Below, piece by piece: positions 41,629 through 50,126 of a stretch of DNA of 64,000 nt. The notes beneath the pieces are model-generated. The model did no database searches and was not told where the DNA came from. It saw nothing but the letters and a program-made list of their open reading frames with translations. A program made the position numbers and the translations under genes. The number at the start of each line of letters is the position of its first letter. The stretch's first letter is position 1. Source of the DNA: a bacterium (GTDB taxonomy: Bacteria > Patescibacteria > Microgenomatia > Levybacterales > UBA12049); contig JAJYDJ010000002.1 of assembly GCA_021777565.1 (NCBI GenBank), positions 124,001 to 188,000 of the forward strand, written 5' to 3'.

Positions 41629-41958
41629 GCTTTGATAGAGTAAAACTTCAAGCAGCACGAAAAGAAGGGCTAAAAAGAGAGTGAAAAACCATGAGGTAAT
41701 GCCTAAAAAATGTAGGAGGAGAAACATACAAACAACACCACTTACCAGAAGTCCTTGGAGGATGCGGCGCGAAATACTACTTACCAGTGAAAAAAGCGCA
41801 AGAGCGAGAAGAAAGATGGCAATATAGGTGACAGGGATGGTAACGGTACTGACATGATAGATCGTGGTTGGTGCTATGGAGAAAAAGATATAGAGGAATC
41901 CTGCGCCCGAGAGAAGTCCCAGGAGAAATACAGAAAGTCTGATGATGCGCCGCTGCAT
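41626..41958 (-). CDS. Small membrane protein, function unknown
   Basis: 110 aa from ATG 41958 with three to four hydrophobic segments and little else (basic MQRRIIRL start). A CATAGT box 6 nt upstream supports this start over an in-frame one at 41994, which would overlap the hrcA promoter. Not recognised. Confidence 0.6.
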   Translation of the reverse strand: MQRRIIRLSVFLLGLLSGAGFLYIFFSIAPTTIYHVSTVTIPVTYIAIFLLALALFSLVSSISRRILQGLLVSGVVCMFLLLHFLGITSWFFTLFLALLFVLLEVLLYQS

Positions 41959-41964
41959 GAATCT

Positions 41965-41970
41965 ACTATG
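41965..41970 (-). promoter_or_regulatory. -10 box of the small membrane-protein gene
   Basis: CATAGT on the minus strand, 6 nt before ATG 41958; divergent from the hrcA promoter, whose -35 box begins 18 bp away. Confidence 0.4.
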
Positions 41971-41987
41971 ACAGCCAAGAAGACCCC

Positions 41988-42016
41988 TTGACAAGTATTA
42001 GCAGTCATGGTACTTT
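41988..42016 (+). promoter_or_regulatory. Promoter of the hrcA-grpE-dnaK operon
   Basis: TTGACA (41988-41993), 17 bp spacer, TGG-TACTTT (extended -10; hexamer 42011-42016). The start is predicted near 42023, leaving about 6 nt of leader. The -10 lies inside the CIRCE element. Confidence 0.65.
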
Positions 42017-42028
42017 ATTGCTAATACT
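41994..42028 (+). promoter_or_regulatory. CIRCE-type operator directly before hrcA
   Basis: TTAGCAGTC-N9-TATTGCTAA (41998-42024), the 27-nt layout of CIRCE (TTAGCACTC-N9-GAGTGCTAA), with the outer halves conserved and inner bases drifted. The arms extend to AGTATTAGCA / TGCTAATACT (perfect 10-bp arms, 15-nt centre). It starts next to the -35 box and ends at the base before the hrcA ATG. HrcA bound here would block its own operon. Confidence 0.8.
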
Positions 42029-42757
42029 ATGTATAACCTGACGCAAAGACAGATCCAAATCTTGAAAAGTCTGATTGAGGAATACATCCAGACCGCGATG
42101 CCTGTGGGATCAGAAACCTTGGAGAAAAAACATAGTCTCACGGCGTCCCCTGCAACCATTCGTAACGAAATGATGAAACTTGAAGAACTGGGGTATTTGA
42201 AAAAACCTCACACCAGTGCTGGCCGTATCCCAACACCAATGGCGATGAGATTTTATGTGAATCAACAACTTAAGGAAAAAGAATTAACGGTCGCAGAAGA
42301 AGTCGCGATGAAAGAGAGGGTCTGGGACTATCGTGAAGAAGAAAATAGGTTTTTCCGTATGGCAGTGAAGGCACTTGCTGAAAAAACAAAGACACTCGCT
42401 ATTGCCGTGACTGAAGATGGGGATGTCTTTACCTCAGGATATGCCAACCTTTTGGAAATGCCAGAATTTTTTGAAATAGATGTTGCTCGTGAACTACTTG
42501 TCGCACTTGATGAATACGATATGCTTTCAACCCTTTTTGCGACCAAGCAAGATGGAGATATTTGTATTCTTTTGGGCGAGGAGATGGGTCCACGACTTAG
42601 CGGTCCATACAGCTGTGTCTTTACCCATTTCACTACCCCTATGCAGACACGTGGTGAGATTGGTGTTATTGGCCCAACAAGACTAAACTATATGTATGTT
42701 ATTCCAACAGTCCGGTATTTTGGAAACCTTGTCGAGCAAGTAGCAAAGGGTTGGTAA
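42029..42757 (+). CDS. hrcA: Heat-shock repressor HrcA (short form)
   Basis: 242 aa, shorter than the usual ~340. The N-terminal winged helix is typical: LTQRQIQILKSLIEEYI, PVGSETLEKKHSLTASPATIRNEMMKLEELGYLKKPHTSAGRIPT (landmarks SPATIRNEM and HTSAGRIPT). The GAF-like domain follows, but the inserted dimer domain is reduced. It represses grpE-dnaK and itself through the CIRCE element in front of it and is normally stabilised by GroEL. The grpE gene follows 3 nt after. Confidence 0.93.
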   Translation: MYNLTQRQIQILKSLIEEYIQTAMPVGSETLEKKHSLTASPATIRNEMMKLEELGYLKKPHTSAGRIPTPMAMRFYVNQQLKEKELTVAEEVAMKERVWDYREEENRFFRMAVKALAEKTKTLAIAVTEDGDVFTSGYANLLEMPEFFEIDVARELLVALDEYDMLSTLFATKQDGDICILLGEEMGPRLSGPYSCVFTHFTTPMQTRGEIGVIGPTRLNYMYVIPTVRYFGNLVEQVAKGW

Positions 42758-42760
42758 CAT

Positions 42761-43252
42761 ATGGGAGTAAAAGCAGACACTCAGGAAGAAATCGAGGAAC
42801 AAGTGGAAGAAACGTTGGAAGAAGAAAAGCCAACTGACGAACTGGTACATTTACAAGAAAAATTAGTAGAGGCAGAAGATAAATACAAAAGGGCACTGGC
42901 TGATTATCAAAATCTGGAACGGCACATGGCAAGTCAGAAAAGTGCATGGGCCAGACAATCAGCAAAGCAAATAGTCTTGAAATTGTTGCCTGTTTTGGAT
43001 ACACTTTTGTTGGTATACAAGCATACGAATGATGAAGGAGTAAACCTCGTCATCAAAGACTTTTTAAAAATCTTGGATGAAGAGGGTGTGAGTAGGATCG
43101 AAACCGTTGGAAAGTCTTTTGATCCACATTCGATGGATTGTATAACAACACAAGAAGGGAAAAATGACATGGTTCTGGAGGAAGTACGCTCAGGCTTTAT
43201 GCTTGATGGACAAGTTCTCCGTCCAGCACAAGTCATTGTAGGAAAGGAATAA
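42761..43252 (+). CDS. grpE: Nucleotide exchange factor GrpE
   Basis: 163 aa. Acidic N-terminal coiled coil (residues 1-60), then the four-helix bundle start (DYQNLERHMASQKS) and the C-terminal beta-wing domain with VGKSFDPHSMDCI and SGFMLDGQVLRPAQVIVGK. It exchanges ADP for ATP on DnaK. Between hrcA (3-nt gap) and dnaK (6-nt gap). Confidence 0.93.
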   Translation: MGVKADTQEEIEEQVEETLEEEKPTDELVHLQEKLVEAEDKYKRALADYQNLERHMASQKSAWARQSAKQIVLKLLPVLDTLLLVYKHTNDEGVNLVIKDFLKILDEEGVSRIETVGKSFDPHSMDCITTQEGKNDMVLEEVRSGFMLDGQVLRPAQVIVGKE

Positions 43253-43258
43253 AAATAT

Positions 43259-45154
43259 ATGGCAAAAATTATTGGAATTGATTTAGGAACAACAAATTCA
43301 TGTGTAGCAGTCATGGAAGGTGGCTCACCAAAAGTGATTCACTCGGCTGAAGGGCGCAATGTCATCCCGTCAGTCGTAGATCCAAAGACACACGTGGTTG
43401 GTGACGTGGCAAAGCGCCAAATGGTTTTGAAGCCACTTGAGACCATTTACTCAATTAAGCGTCTCATGGGTCGCAAATTCTCTGATCCATCAGTGCAGCG
43501 AGACATGAAGTTGCTGCCGTACAAAATTAAAGCAGGAAGAGATGATATGGCCGTAGTTGAGGTGGATGGCAAAGACTATACCCCACAAGAAGTCTCAGCA
43601 ATGATCTTACAAAAAATCAAAGCAGATGCTGAGGCGTATCTGGGAGATAAAGTAACCCAAGCAGTTATCACGGTGCCAGCATATTTTGACGACTCCGAGC
43701 GCCAGGCCACCAAACAAGCTGGAGAAGTGGCTGGACTTGAAGTACTTCGTATTATTAATGAGCCTACCGCAGCGGCACTTGCTTATGGTCTTGATAAGAA
43801 AAACGCACACACGATCGCGGTCTATGACTTGGGTGGTGGAACATTTGATATCTCTATCCTTGAACTTGGAGATGGCGTGTATGAAGTAAAATCAACCAAT
43901 GGTGACACCCACCTGGGTGGCGATGATTTCGACCAGGTCATTATTGACTACATCGCTGAAGAATTCCAAAAAGAAAATGGCATTGACCTAAGAAAAGATG
44001 CGCAGGCACTGCAGCGACTAAAGGAATCAGCAGAAAAAGCAAAGATCGAACTCTCATCTTCTCAAGAAGCACAAATTAATCAGCCATTTATTACGCAAGG
44101 GGCAAATGGACCATTGCATCTGACAATGACATTTACTCGAGCAAAGCTTGAGCAGATCGTTGATCCACTCATCCAGAAGACACTTTCCCCTGTTCAAAAA
44201 GCATTGGATGACGCCAAAGCCACAGTCAGTAATATCGATGAAATCGTCTTGGTTGGTGGCATGACTCGTATGCCAAAAGTGATCGAGACGGTGACTAAAT
44301 TCTTTGGCAAAGAGCCTAACAAATCAGTGAACCCTGATGAAGTGGTAGCCGTTGGTGCAGCAGTACAAGGTGGCGTGCTTTCAGGAGAGGTGAAGGATGT
44401 CCTTCTTCTTGACGTAACACCATTGACGCTTGGCCTTGAAACCTTGGGTGGTGTCTCTACCCCACTTATTGCACGTAACACCACTATCCCAACGAGTAAA
44501 TCTCAAGTATTCTCAACTGCCGCAGATAACCAGACTTCAGTTGAAATTAACGTACTACAAGGTGAGCGTCCAATGGCAACAGATAACAAATCTTTGGGTC
44601 GTTTTATCCTGGATGGTATCCCACCAGCGCCACGTGGCGTACCACAAGTAGAAGTAACTTTTGATATCGACGCCAGTGGTATCGTGACTGTTAAGGCTAA
44701 AGATAAAGCCAGTGGCAAAGAGCAGTCCATCAAGATCACCGGCAGTACAGGGTTATCCAAAGATGAGATTGAAAAGATGACCAAAGAAGCCGAAGCGCAT
44801 GCCACAGAAGATGCAGCCAAGAAGGATCGTATCGAAGCTCGTAATATGGCAGACAGTCTTATCTTTACTGCAGAGAAAGCCCTCAAGGATGCAGGAGATA
44901 AAGTCCCTGCTGAGATAAAGACTGAGGTCGAAGGAAAAGTAAGTGAGCTTAAGGGCATGCTTGAGACAGGGAGCAAAGAGGATCTAGAAGCCAAATCCAA
45001 AGAACTTTCTGAGTCAATGCAGAAGATCGGCAGCGCTGCCTATGGTACGCCAGAAGGGCAACAGCCAGGTCCTCAAGAGGAAGAAATTGAATCCAAAGAA
45101 GAAGATGGTAAAACTGATACACAAGGAGCCCAAGAAGGAGAAGTGGTTAACTAA
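43259..45154 (+). CDS. dnaK: Chaperone DnaK (Hsp70)
   Basis: 631 aa, full length. The ATPase domain starts with IIGIDLGTTNSCVAVM and contains VYDLGGGTFDISIL and EIVLVGGMTRMPKV; the substrate domain has the VKDVLLLDVTPLTLG segment; the lid and an acidic Gln-Pro-Gly-rich tail follow. It folds and protects proteins with DnaJ and GrpE. A hairpin terminator follows before dnaJ. Confidence 0.98.
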   Translation: MAKIIGIDLGTTNSCVAVMEGGSPKVIHSAEGRNVIPSVVDPKTHVVGDVAKRQMVLKPLETIYSIKRLMGRKFSDPSVQRDMKLLPYKIKAGRDDMAVVEVDGKDYTPQEVSAMILQKIKADAEAYLGDKVTQAVITVPAYFDDSERQATKQAGEVAGLEVLRIINEPTAAALAYGLDKKNAHTIAVYDLGGGTFDISILELGDGVYEVKSTNGDTHLGGDDFDQVIIDYIAEEFQKENGIDLRKDAQALQRLKESAEKAKIELSSSQEAQINQPFITQGANGPLHLTMTFTRAKLEQIVDPLIQKTLSPVQKALDDAKATVSNIDEIVLVGGMTRMPKVIETVTKFFGKEPNKSVNPDEVVAVGAAVQGGVLSGEVKDVLLLDVTPLTLGLETLGGVSTPLIARNTTIPTSKSQVFSTAADNQTSVEINVLQGERPMATDNKSLGRFILDGIPPAPRGVPQVEVTFDIDASGIVTVKAKDKASGKEQSIKITGSTGLSKDEIEKMTKEAEAHATEDAAKKDRIEARNMADSLIFTAEKALKDAGDKVPAEIKTEVEGKVSELKGMLETGSKEDLEAKSKELSESMQKIGSAAYGTPEGQQPGPQEEEIESKEEDGKTDTQGAQEGEVVN

Positions 45155-45180
45155 CTTGAGTCTCTCTTCCCCCTCTCTTG

Positions 45181-45202
45181 AGCGCATGAGAGCGCTTTTT
45201 TA
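45181..45202 (+). terminator. Terminator or attenuator between dnaK and dnaJ
   Basis: Stem AGCGC / GCGCT (45181-45185 with 45192-45196), 6-nt loop, then a T run (45197-45201). The dnaJ start lies only 7 nt further, so dnaJ is transcribed either by read-through or from the AT-rich box in the T run itself. Confidence 0.75.
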
Positions 45203-45208
45203 ATATAT

Positions 45209-46066
45209 ATGGCAAAAGACTACTACGAATTACTCGGCGTCTCCAAAACTGCAAGTGAAGATGAGATCAAAAAAGCGTATCGCAAGCTGGCCTTGCAGTA
45301 TCATCCTGACCGTAATAAAGAAAAAGGTGCCACTGAGAAATTTAAAGAGATCACACAAGCCTACGAGGTCATCTCTGATCCACAAAAGCGTAAAACCTAT
45401 GACCAGTTTGGAGCTGCCGCTTTTGACGGGAATGGTGCAGGAGCAGGCCAAGGACCATTTGGTGGAGGATTTGGTGGTCAGCAAGGACCATTTAGTTATA
45501 CCTATACCTCTGGTGGAGGAGACTTCGGAGGATTTTCTGACCCATTTGAAATTTTTGAGCAGTTCTTTGGTGGTGGCTTTTCCCGTGGGCCAAGACGCCC
45601 AGTCTACTCAGTACGGATCACTTTCATGGAAGCAGCACACGGGGTGACGAAGAAAGTAAGTATAGATGGGAAGAATGAGACGATTAAAATCCCAGCTGGC
45701 GTTGATGGTGGCTCACGTATCAGATTTGAAAAATACGATATCGTCACCGAGGTAGAACCAAGCAAAGTTTTTGAACGGCAAGGCTATGACATCATTACCC
45801 AGGTAAACATTTCTTTCACCCAGGCAGCGCTTGGCGCAGAAGTGTCAGTCGAGACCATTGATGGGGATGTGAAGATAAAAGTGCCATCTGGTACCCAGCC
45901 AGGGACGATTCTCAGACTTGGTGGTCGTGGGATCAAACACGTCAGAGGAAGTGGCAGAGGAGATCAATATGTAAAAATTCAAGTAGTCGTACCCAAAAAT
46001 CTGTCCAGCAAACAAAAGGATCTTCTTAAGGAATTTGACGAGCCCCAAAAGAGAAAGTTCTTCTAA
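45209..46066 (+). CDS. DnaJ-like co-chaperone without zinc finger
   Basis: 285 aa. Residues 1-70 are a J domain with the HPD motif (YHPDRNKEKG); 75-130 are Gly/Phe-rich with repeats of GGGFGGQ; 140-285 are the two beta-domains of the substrate-binding part (GIKHVRGSGRGDQYVKI). The CxxCxGxG zinc-finger repeats of full DnaJ are absent, so it is a type B (CbpA-like) co-chaperone. It drives DnaK. Confidence 0.92.
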   Translation: MAKDYYELLGVSKTASEDEIKKAYRKLALQYHPDRNKEKGATEKFKEITQAYEVISDPQKRKTYDQFGAAAFDGNGAGAGQGPFGGGFGGQQGPFSYTYTSGGGDFGGFSDPFEIFEQFFGGGFSRGPRRPVYSVRITFMEAAHGVTKKVSIDGKNETIKIPAGVDGGSRIRFEKYDIVTEVEPSKVFERQGYDIITQVNISFTQAALGAEVSVETIDGDVKIKVPSGTQPGTILRLGGRGIKHVRGSGRGDQYVKIQVVVPKNLSSKQKDLLKEFDEPQKRKFF

Positions 46067-46091
46067 TTCTTTCCAAACGTATCGATTTTCG

Positions 46092-46108
46092 CTACACTAC
46101 TAGTGTAG
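46092..46108 (+). promoter_or_regulatory. Inverted repeat before the membrane-AAA operon
   Basis: CTACACT-ACT-AGTGTAG: perfect 7-bp arms with a 3-nt centre. A -10-like TACACT lies in the left arm and TAGTGT (6 nt before ATG 46113) across the right arm. It could be an operator or simply overlapping promoter boxes. Confidence 0.4.
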
Positions 46109-46112
46109 ACGT

Positions 46113-46472
46113 ATGGAAATGTCATTTGAGCTGATTGGTGGATCATTTAACACATTCTTTCTTATTGCTGATTTCTTCAGATTTTGGTTTTTTTCTGGTC
46201 CCCTCGGTCTCATAAAATATTTTGGTTCACTTAATGGTGCTTTTCTCAAATTACTTTCTTACAACATTTTGCTTTCTACTTTTTTTCAGCCATTAAAAAA
46301 TGAATATCGGGAAGGATTGGTTGGATTTTCTATCGCCATGGGCATGGTGTTTAAGATATTCATTCTCTTTTTTGAAACGATTGCCTATCTGGTTCTTCTC
46401 GTATTAGAAGTATTTTTTGTTTGCGCATTTGTGTTGTGGCCATTTGCGACCTTAATGCTCGCGTTTATATAA
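46113..46472 (+). CDS. Small membrane protein paired with the membrane AAA protein
   Basis: 119 aa with three hydrophobic segments. Gene order is strict: its TAA is 1 nt from the ATG of the AAA gene. Family not recognised. The pairing suggests that it helps anchor or regulate the AAA protein in the membrane. Confidence 0.6.
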   Translation: MEMSFELIGGSFNTFFLIADFFRFWFFSGPLGLIKYFGSLNGAFLKLLSYNILLSTFFQPLKNEYREGLVGFSIAMGMVFKIFILFFETIAYLVLLVLEVFFVCAFVLWPFATLMLAFI

Positions 46473-46473
46473 T

Positions 46474-48882
46474 ATGGAACTATTTACGTATGTCATGCTT
46501 TATCACTGGTATAAATCAGTCTTTGCTGTGGTTATTCGCGTGCTCTTTTTCCTTTCGATTGGTGCATTTTTCTTTTTGCAGCTGCATCAAGGGATGTTTC
46601 CAAAGATTCCACTCTTTTTCCTCTCAGGATTTTTAATTATTGAAGTGTTTTATCGATTTAAAGTCATCCGGGCAAAACCTATTATGAAGGTGACGGATAA
46701 CACGAAGAATTTATACCTGTCTTTCACTTTCCAGGCACTGGATTGTTTCTTCTTTGCTGCCAATAGTGTCATGGTGATCAAAAATATGCTCAATGATAAA
46801 AGTATTAATTACATCATGCGTCGAAGCGGGCTTCATATCAAAGATATTATCGCAGTAAATATCCCAAAACAGACACTCGCCCATCAGGCCTTTATGACGG
46901 TCAAAGCTGTCGGTGGGTCCTATGTGACGCGAATGGACTTGTTTGCCGCATACATCCTACTTTGTGAACAGCAGACCAAAGCACTCATGCAGCGACATTT
47001 GCAGGCAGAAGAGTTCATGCAAATCCTATACTGGGCGCGCATGAATTTCCCGGAGGAAGAAAACCCCAATCCTCGTCGCGCAGTCTTTTTGGGAGAGGGT
47101 ATTTTTGACTCTATCTCAACGGGGTGGACCAATGAGACCAATAAATATATCTTTGATGTCACCAGTCATGCTTTGGCAGAGCGTCCGAGTGTTCTGGGGT
47201 ATAAGAAAGAGTTCCAACAGTTGGTCGCGACGCTTGCCAGGAAAGAGCACAACAATGTTCTTATTGTAGGCCCAACAGGTGTTGGGAAGCGTTCCTTCGT
47301 CGAAGCATTTGCCCTGAATAGTTACATCGGTCTCCTGCCCAAAAATCTCTATCACAAAAGAGTCTATCAGCTGCTTGTAGGCCTATTAGTAGCAGGTGCA
47401 AATACCACAGGTGAGCTGGAGGAGCGCCTGGAAATGGTCATTCAGGAGATTTTACACGCAGGTAATATTATTATGTACATAGAAAGCCTTGAAAATATCC
47501 TTGGGTCTGACACGTTCCACGCCAATCTCTCAGCAGCACTGGTGCCCTATCTTAAAAACCATTCCTTGCCCATTGTTGCAACCATTTCACCTGAGACATA
47601 TAAGACATATCTTTCAAGCGCTCGAGAATTTTTAGAATTATTTGATGTCATAGAACTTCGTGAGCCGACTGTAGAAGATGCCAAGATTATGCTTTTGGAG
47701 AAAGCCCAGGAGATTGAACAGAAGAATAATGTCAGTATTACGTATCGGGCCATTATTCGCGCTGTTGAGCTGTCTCATAAATTTATTCAGGATCATGTGC
47801 TCCCTGGGAGTGCAGTAACGCTTCTTAACCGTGTCGTTGGCGCGTGTAAGCAGGCAGGAAGAAGTGAAGTGCAAGAAGCAGATGTTGTAAAAGAAGTAGA
47901 AGCGCTGACTCGTGTATCTATCTCTGAACCAGGTTCTGCAGAAAGACAGACGCTTTTGCATCTAGAGGAAGAGTTGCATAAAAGAGTTATTGGACAGGAT
48001 GAGGCGGTCTCAAGTGTCTCCAGAGCCCTCCAGAGGCTGCGTGCTGGTGTAGAAGAGCGAGAGCGTCCTATCTCATTCCTTTTCTTGGGACCAACGGGGG
48101 TAGGCAAAACTGAAACTGCCAAGACGCTTGCCAGAATTTATTTTGGTGGGGAGGATCGCATCATCAGGCTTGATATGAGTGAGTATACTGGCAGTGATTC
48201 AATGATGAGACTTTTGGGGGCAATGCCAGGCCAAGGTGAAGCACGTGGTGAGCTGACTGAGAAAATTGCTGAAAATCCATTCTCCCTAGTGCTCTTAGAT
48301 GAATTTGAGAAGGCGAACCCTCAAGTGATGGATATGTTCCTACAGGTTCTGGATGATGGAAGACTTACCGATAACAGAGGTAAGAAAGTATCTTTTGCTA
48401 ATGCGATTATTATTGCGACATCCAATGCCGGTGCGCTGACTATCGAAGAACAACTTCGTGCAAATAAGCCGCTTGATGACAGCTTCCACCGGAAACTTAT
48501 TGAGAAGCTTGAAGAAGATCGTATCTTTAAACCAGAACTTCTTAATCGTTTTGATGGTATCGTCGTGTTCCATTCTCTTGATCAGGCACAGTTACAAAGT
48601 ATTGCACAGATCTATATGCATGGTATTGCCGATGATCTGGCAAAAATCCACGAGGTCAAGCTCGTCTGTGATCCAACTGTCTTTGCCCTTATTGCCCAAA
48701 AAGGCTTCGATATCCAATTCGGCGCCAGACCTCTGAGACGATTTATCCAGGATACTATTGAGAACTTGTTGGCAAAGCTGATTCTTCAGGGAGTTATTAA
48801 TAGAGGCGATGGGATTAAGCTTTTTGTCGGTCCAGATGGCAATATTGGGTGGTCCAAACTCGATTTAATTTCTTCACATTGA
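46474..48882 (+). CDS. Membrane-anchored double-AAA Clp-like ATPase
   Basis: 802 aa. Two N-terminal membrane segments (about 15-36 and 45-60), then a degenerate Clp N-like region (about 85-190), a first AAA domain with Walker A GPTGVGKRS (266-274) and a broken Walker B (MYIESLENILG: the DE pair is E337-S338), and a complete second AAA domain with Walker A GPTGVGKTE (539-547), VLLDEFEK (606-613) and the Clp C-terminal domain. The D1 site should bind but hardly hydrolyse ATP. No ClpB-type middle domain and no obvious ClpP-binding Gly-Phe loop are seen. It probably unfolds or remodels proteins at the membrane; adjacency to dnaK-dnaJ supports a proteostasis role. Confidence 0.85.
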   Translation: MELFTYVMLYHWYKSVFAVVIRVLFFLSIGAFFFLQLHQGMFPKIPLFFLSGFLIIEVFYRFKVIRAKPIMKVTDNTKNLYLSFTFQALDCFFFAANSVMVIKNMLNDKSINYIMRRSGLHIKDIIAVNIPKQTLAHQAFMTVKAVGGSYVTRMDLFAAYILLCEQQTKALMQRHLQAEEFMQILYWARMNFPEEENPNPRRAVFLGEGIFDSISTGWTNETNKYIFDVTSHALAERPSVLGYKKEFQQLVATLARKEHNNVLIVGPTGVGKRSFVEAFALNSYIGLLPKNLYHKRVYQLLVGLLVAGANTTGELEERLEMVIQEILHAGNIIMYIESLENILGSDTFHANLSAALVPYLKNHSLPIVATISPETYKTYLSSAREFLELFDVIELREPTVEDAKIMLLEKAQEIEQKNNVSITYRAIIRAVELSHKFIQDHVLPGSAVTLLNRVVGACKQAGRSEVQEADVVKEVEALTRVSISEPGSAERQTLLHLEEELHKRVIGQDEAVSSVSRALQRLRAGVEERERPISFLFLGPTGVGKTETAKTLARIYFGGEDRIIRLDMSEYTGSDSMMRLLGAMPGQGEARGELTEKIAENPFSLVLLDEFEKANPQVMDMFLQVLDDGRLTDNRGKKVSFANAIIIATSNAGALTIEEQLRANKPLDDSFHRKLIEKLEEDRIFKPELLNRFDGIVVFHSLDQAQLQSIAQIYMHGIADDLAKIHEVKLVCDPTVFALIAQKGFDIQFGARPLRRFIQDTIENLLAKLILQGVINRGDGIKLFVGPDGNIGWSKLDLISSH

Positions 48883-48901
48883 TAGAAGGCGTAATTTTTG
48901 A

Positions 48902-48907
48902 TATACT
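48902..48907 (+). promoter_or_regulatory. -10 box of nusA
   Basis: TATACT (with TGA before it), 6 nt before the ATG at 48914. Confidence 0.65.
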
Positions 48908-48913
48908 CTCCTC

Positions 48914-50071
48914 ATGCCAGCAGTACAAAGAAGTGAATTTTTCTTAGCACTCAACCAGCTCGCCACCGAGCGAGGGTTGGACGTATCAATTATTATTGAT
49001 GCCGTAAAGAATGCTATCCTTGCCGCATATCGTAAAGATCACCCAGAAGCAGAGTCAGAAGAATATACAGTAACCTTGAATCAAAACACGGGTGAAGCAC
49101 GTGTCCTTAAAGGTGAAGAAGATGTTACCCCTCCAGGATTTGGTCGTATTGCCGCACAAACCGCTAAGCAGGTTATTCTCCAAAAAGTTCGTGAAGAAGA
49201 GAAAGCAGCAGTTTTGGCTGATTTCAAGGCTAGAATCGGGACTGTTATGAACGGCATGATCCTTCGTTTTATTGGACCAAACATTATCGTTATTTTGGGA
49301 AAGACAGAAGCACTCTTCCCAGTCTCAGAACAAATCCAAAATGAGAAATATCATCCAAACCAGCAACTTGCGTTTTATATCCTCGATATTCGAGAAGGAC
49401 CAAAAGGTCAAGAACTGATCGTCTCACGATCTAATAAAGGTCTTCTTGAAGGACTATTCCGCAAAGAAGTACCAGAAATCATGACCGGTGGTGTGATCTT
49501 TAAAGCAATTGCTCGTGAAGCAGGTGTCAGATCAAAGATTGCTGTTGCAGCAACCGCAAGTGGTATTGACCCAGTCGGAAGTTGTGTCGGACAAAAAGGT
49601 GTTCGTGTACAAGCTGTTATCCAGGAATTTGGTGGACTCGAAAAAATTGATGTTATCCAGTGGCAAGAAGACCCAACAGTCTTCATTGCACATGCACTCG
49701 CTCCTGCAAAGAACTTAGAAGTAAGCGTTGATGAAAATACCAAGTCTGCTATTGTTATGGCTGACCCTGATGAACTCGCCTCAGCAATTGGTAAAGATGG
49801 TCAAAATGCACGTCTCGCTTCAGAATTGACTGGTTACGAGATCAAAATCATGCCAAAAGAAGGTACATCTCCTAAAGCAGAAGCTGCGGTAAAAGAAGAA
49901 GCATCAATTGAAGCAGAAGTCAAAGAGACCGTAGCAACAGAACCGGCAACGACCGAAGAAGTAAAGCCATCTGATGAAGCAATGGTGACCGAGCCAGCCG
50001 TCACTGAGGATGCCCATGAAGAAGAAGCTCCAACAACCGAACCAACTGTGACAGAAGACCAAGCAGCATAA
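48914..50071 (+). CDS. nusA: Transcription termination/antitermination protein NusA
   Basis: 385 aa. N-terminal RNA polymerase-binding domain (1-100), S1 domain (about 110-175), then two KH domains with GSCVGQKGVRVQAVIQE and ASAIGKDGQNARLASELTG, and a Glu/Thr/Pro-rich tail (about 315-385) in place of the acidic repeats of gamma-proteobacteria. It slows RNA polymerase at pauses and hairpins. It heads the conserved cluster nusA-infB-(DHH)-rpsO-pnp. Confidence 0.95.
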   Translation: MPAVQRSEFFLALNQLATERGLDVSIIIDAVKNAILAAYRKDHPEAESEEYTVTLNQNTGEARVLKGEEDVTPPGFGRIAAQTAKQVILQKVREEEKAAVLADFKARIGTVMNGMILRFIGPNIIVILGKTEALFPVSEQIQNEKYHPNQQLAFYILDIREGPKGQELIVSRSNKGLLEGLFRKEVPEIMTGGVIFKAIAREAGVRSKIAVAATASGIDPVGSCVGQKGVRVQAVIQEFGGLEKIDVIQWQEDPTVFIAHALAPAKNLEVSVDENTKSAIVMADPDELASAIGKDGQNARLASELTGYEIKIMPKEGTSPKAEAAVKEEASIEAEVKETVATEPATTEEVKPSDEAMVTEPAVTEDAHEEEAPTTEPTVTEDQAA

Positions 50072-50110
50072 CCGTTTCTCTTCTCACTCGCCTCACGGTT
50101 AAAATTCCGG

Positions 50111-50116
50111 TATAAT
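50111..50116 (+). promoter_or_regulatory. -10 box of infB
   Basis: TATAAT, 10 nt before the ATG at 50127; a separate infB start within the nusA cluster. Confidence 0.55.
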
Positions 50117-50126
50117 ACATACGCAT

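Noticed and set aside
44503..45000. Open frame of 165 codons on the minus strand
   Set aside because: Antisense to dnaK; a hydrophobic Ser/Leu shadow typical of the reverse of conserved coding sequence.
50070..50100. AACCGT/ACGGTT pair after nusA as terminator
   Set aside because: The loop is about 19 nt and no T run follows.
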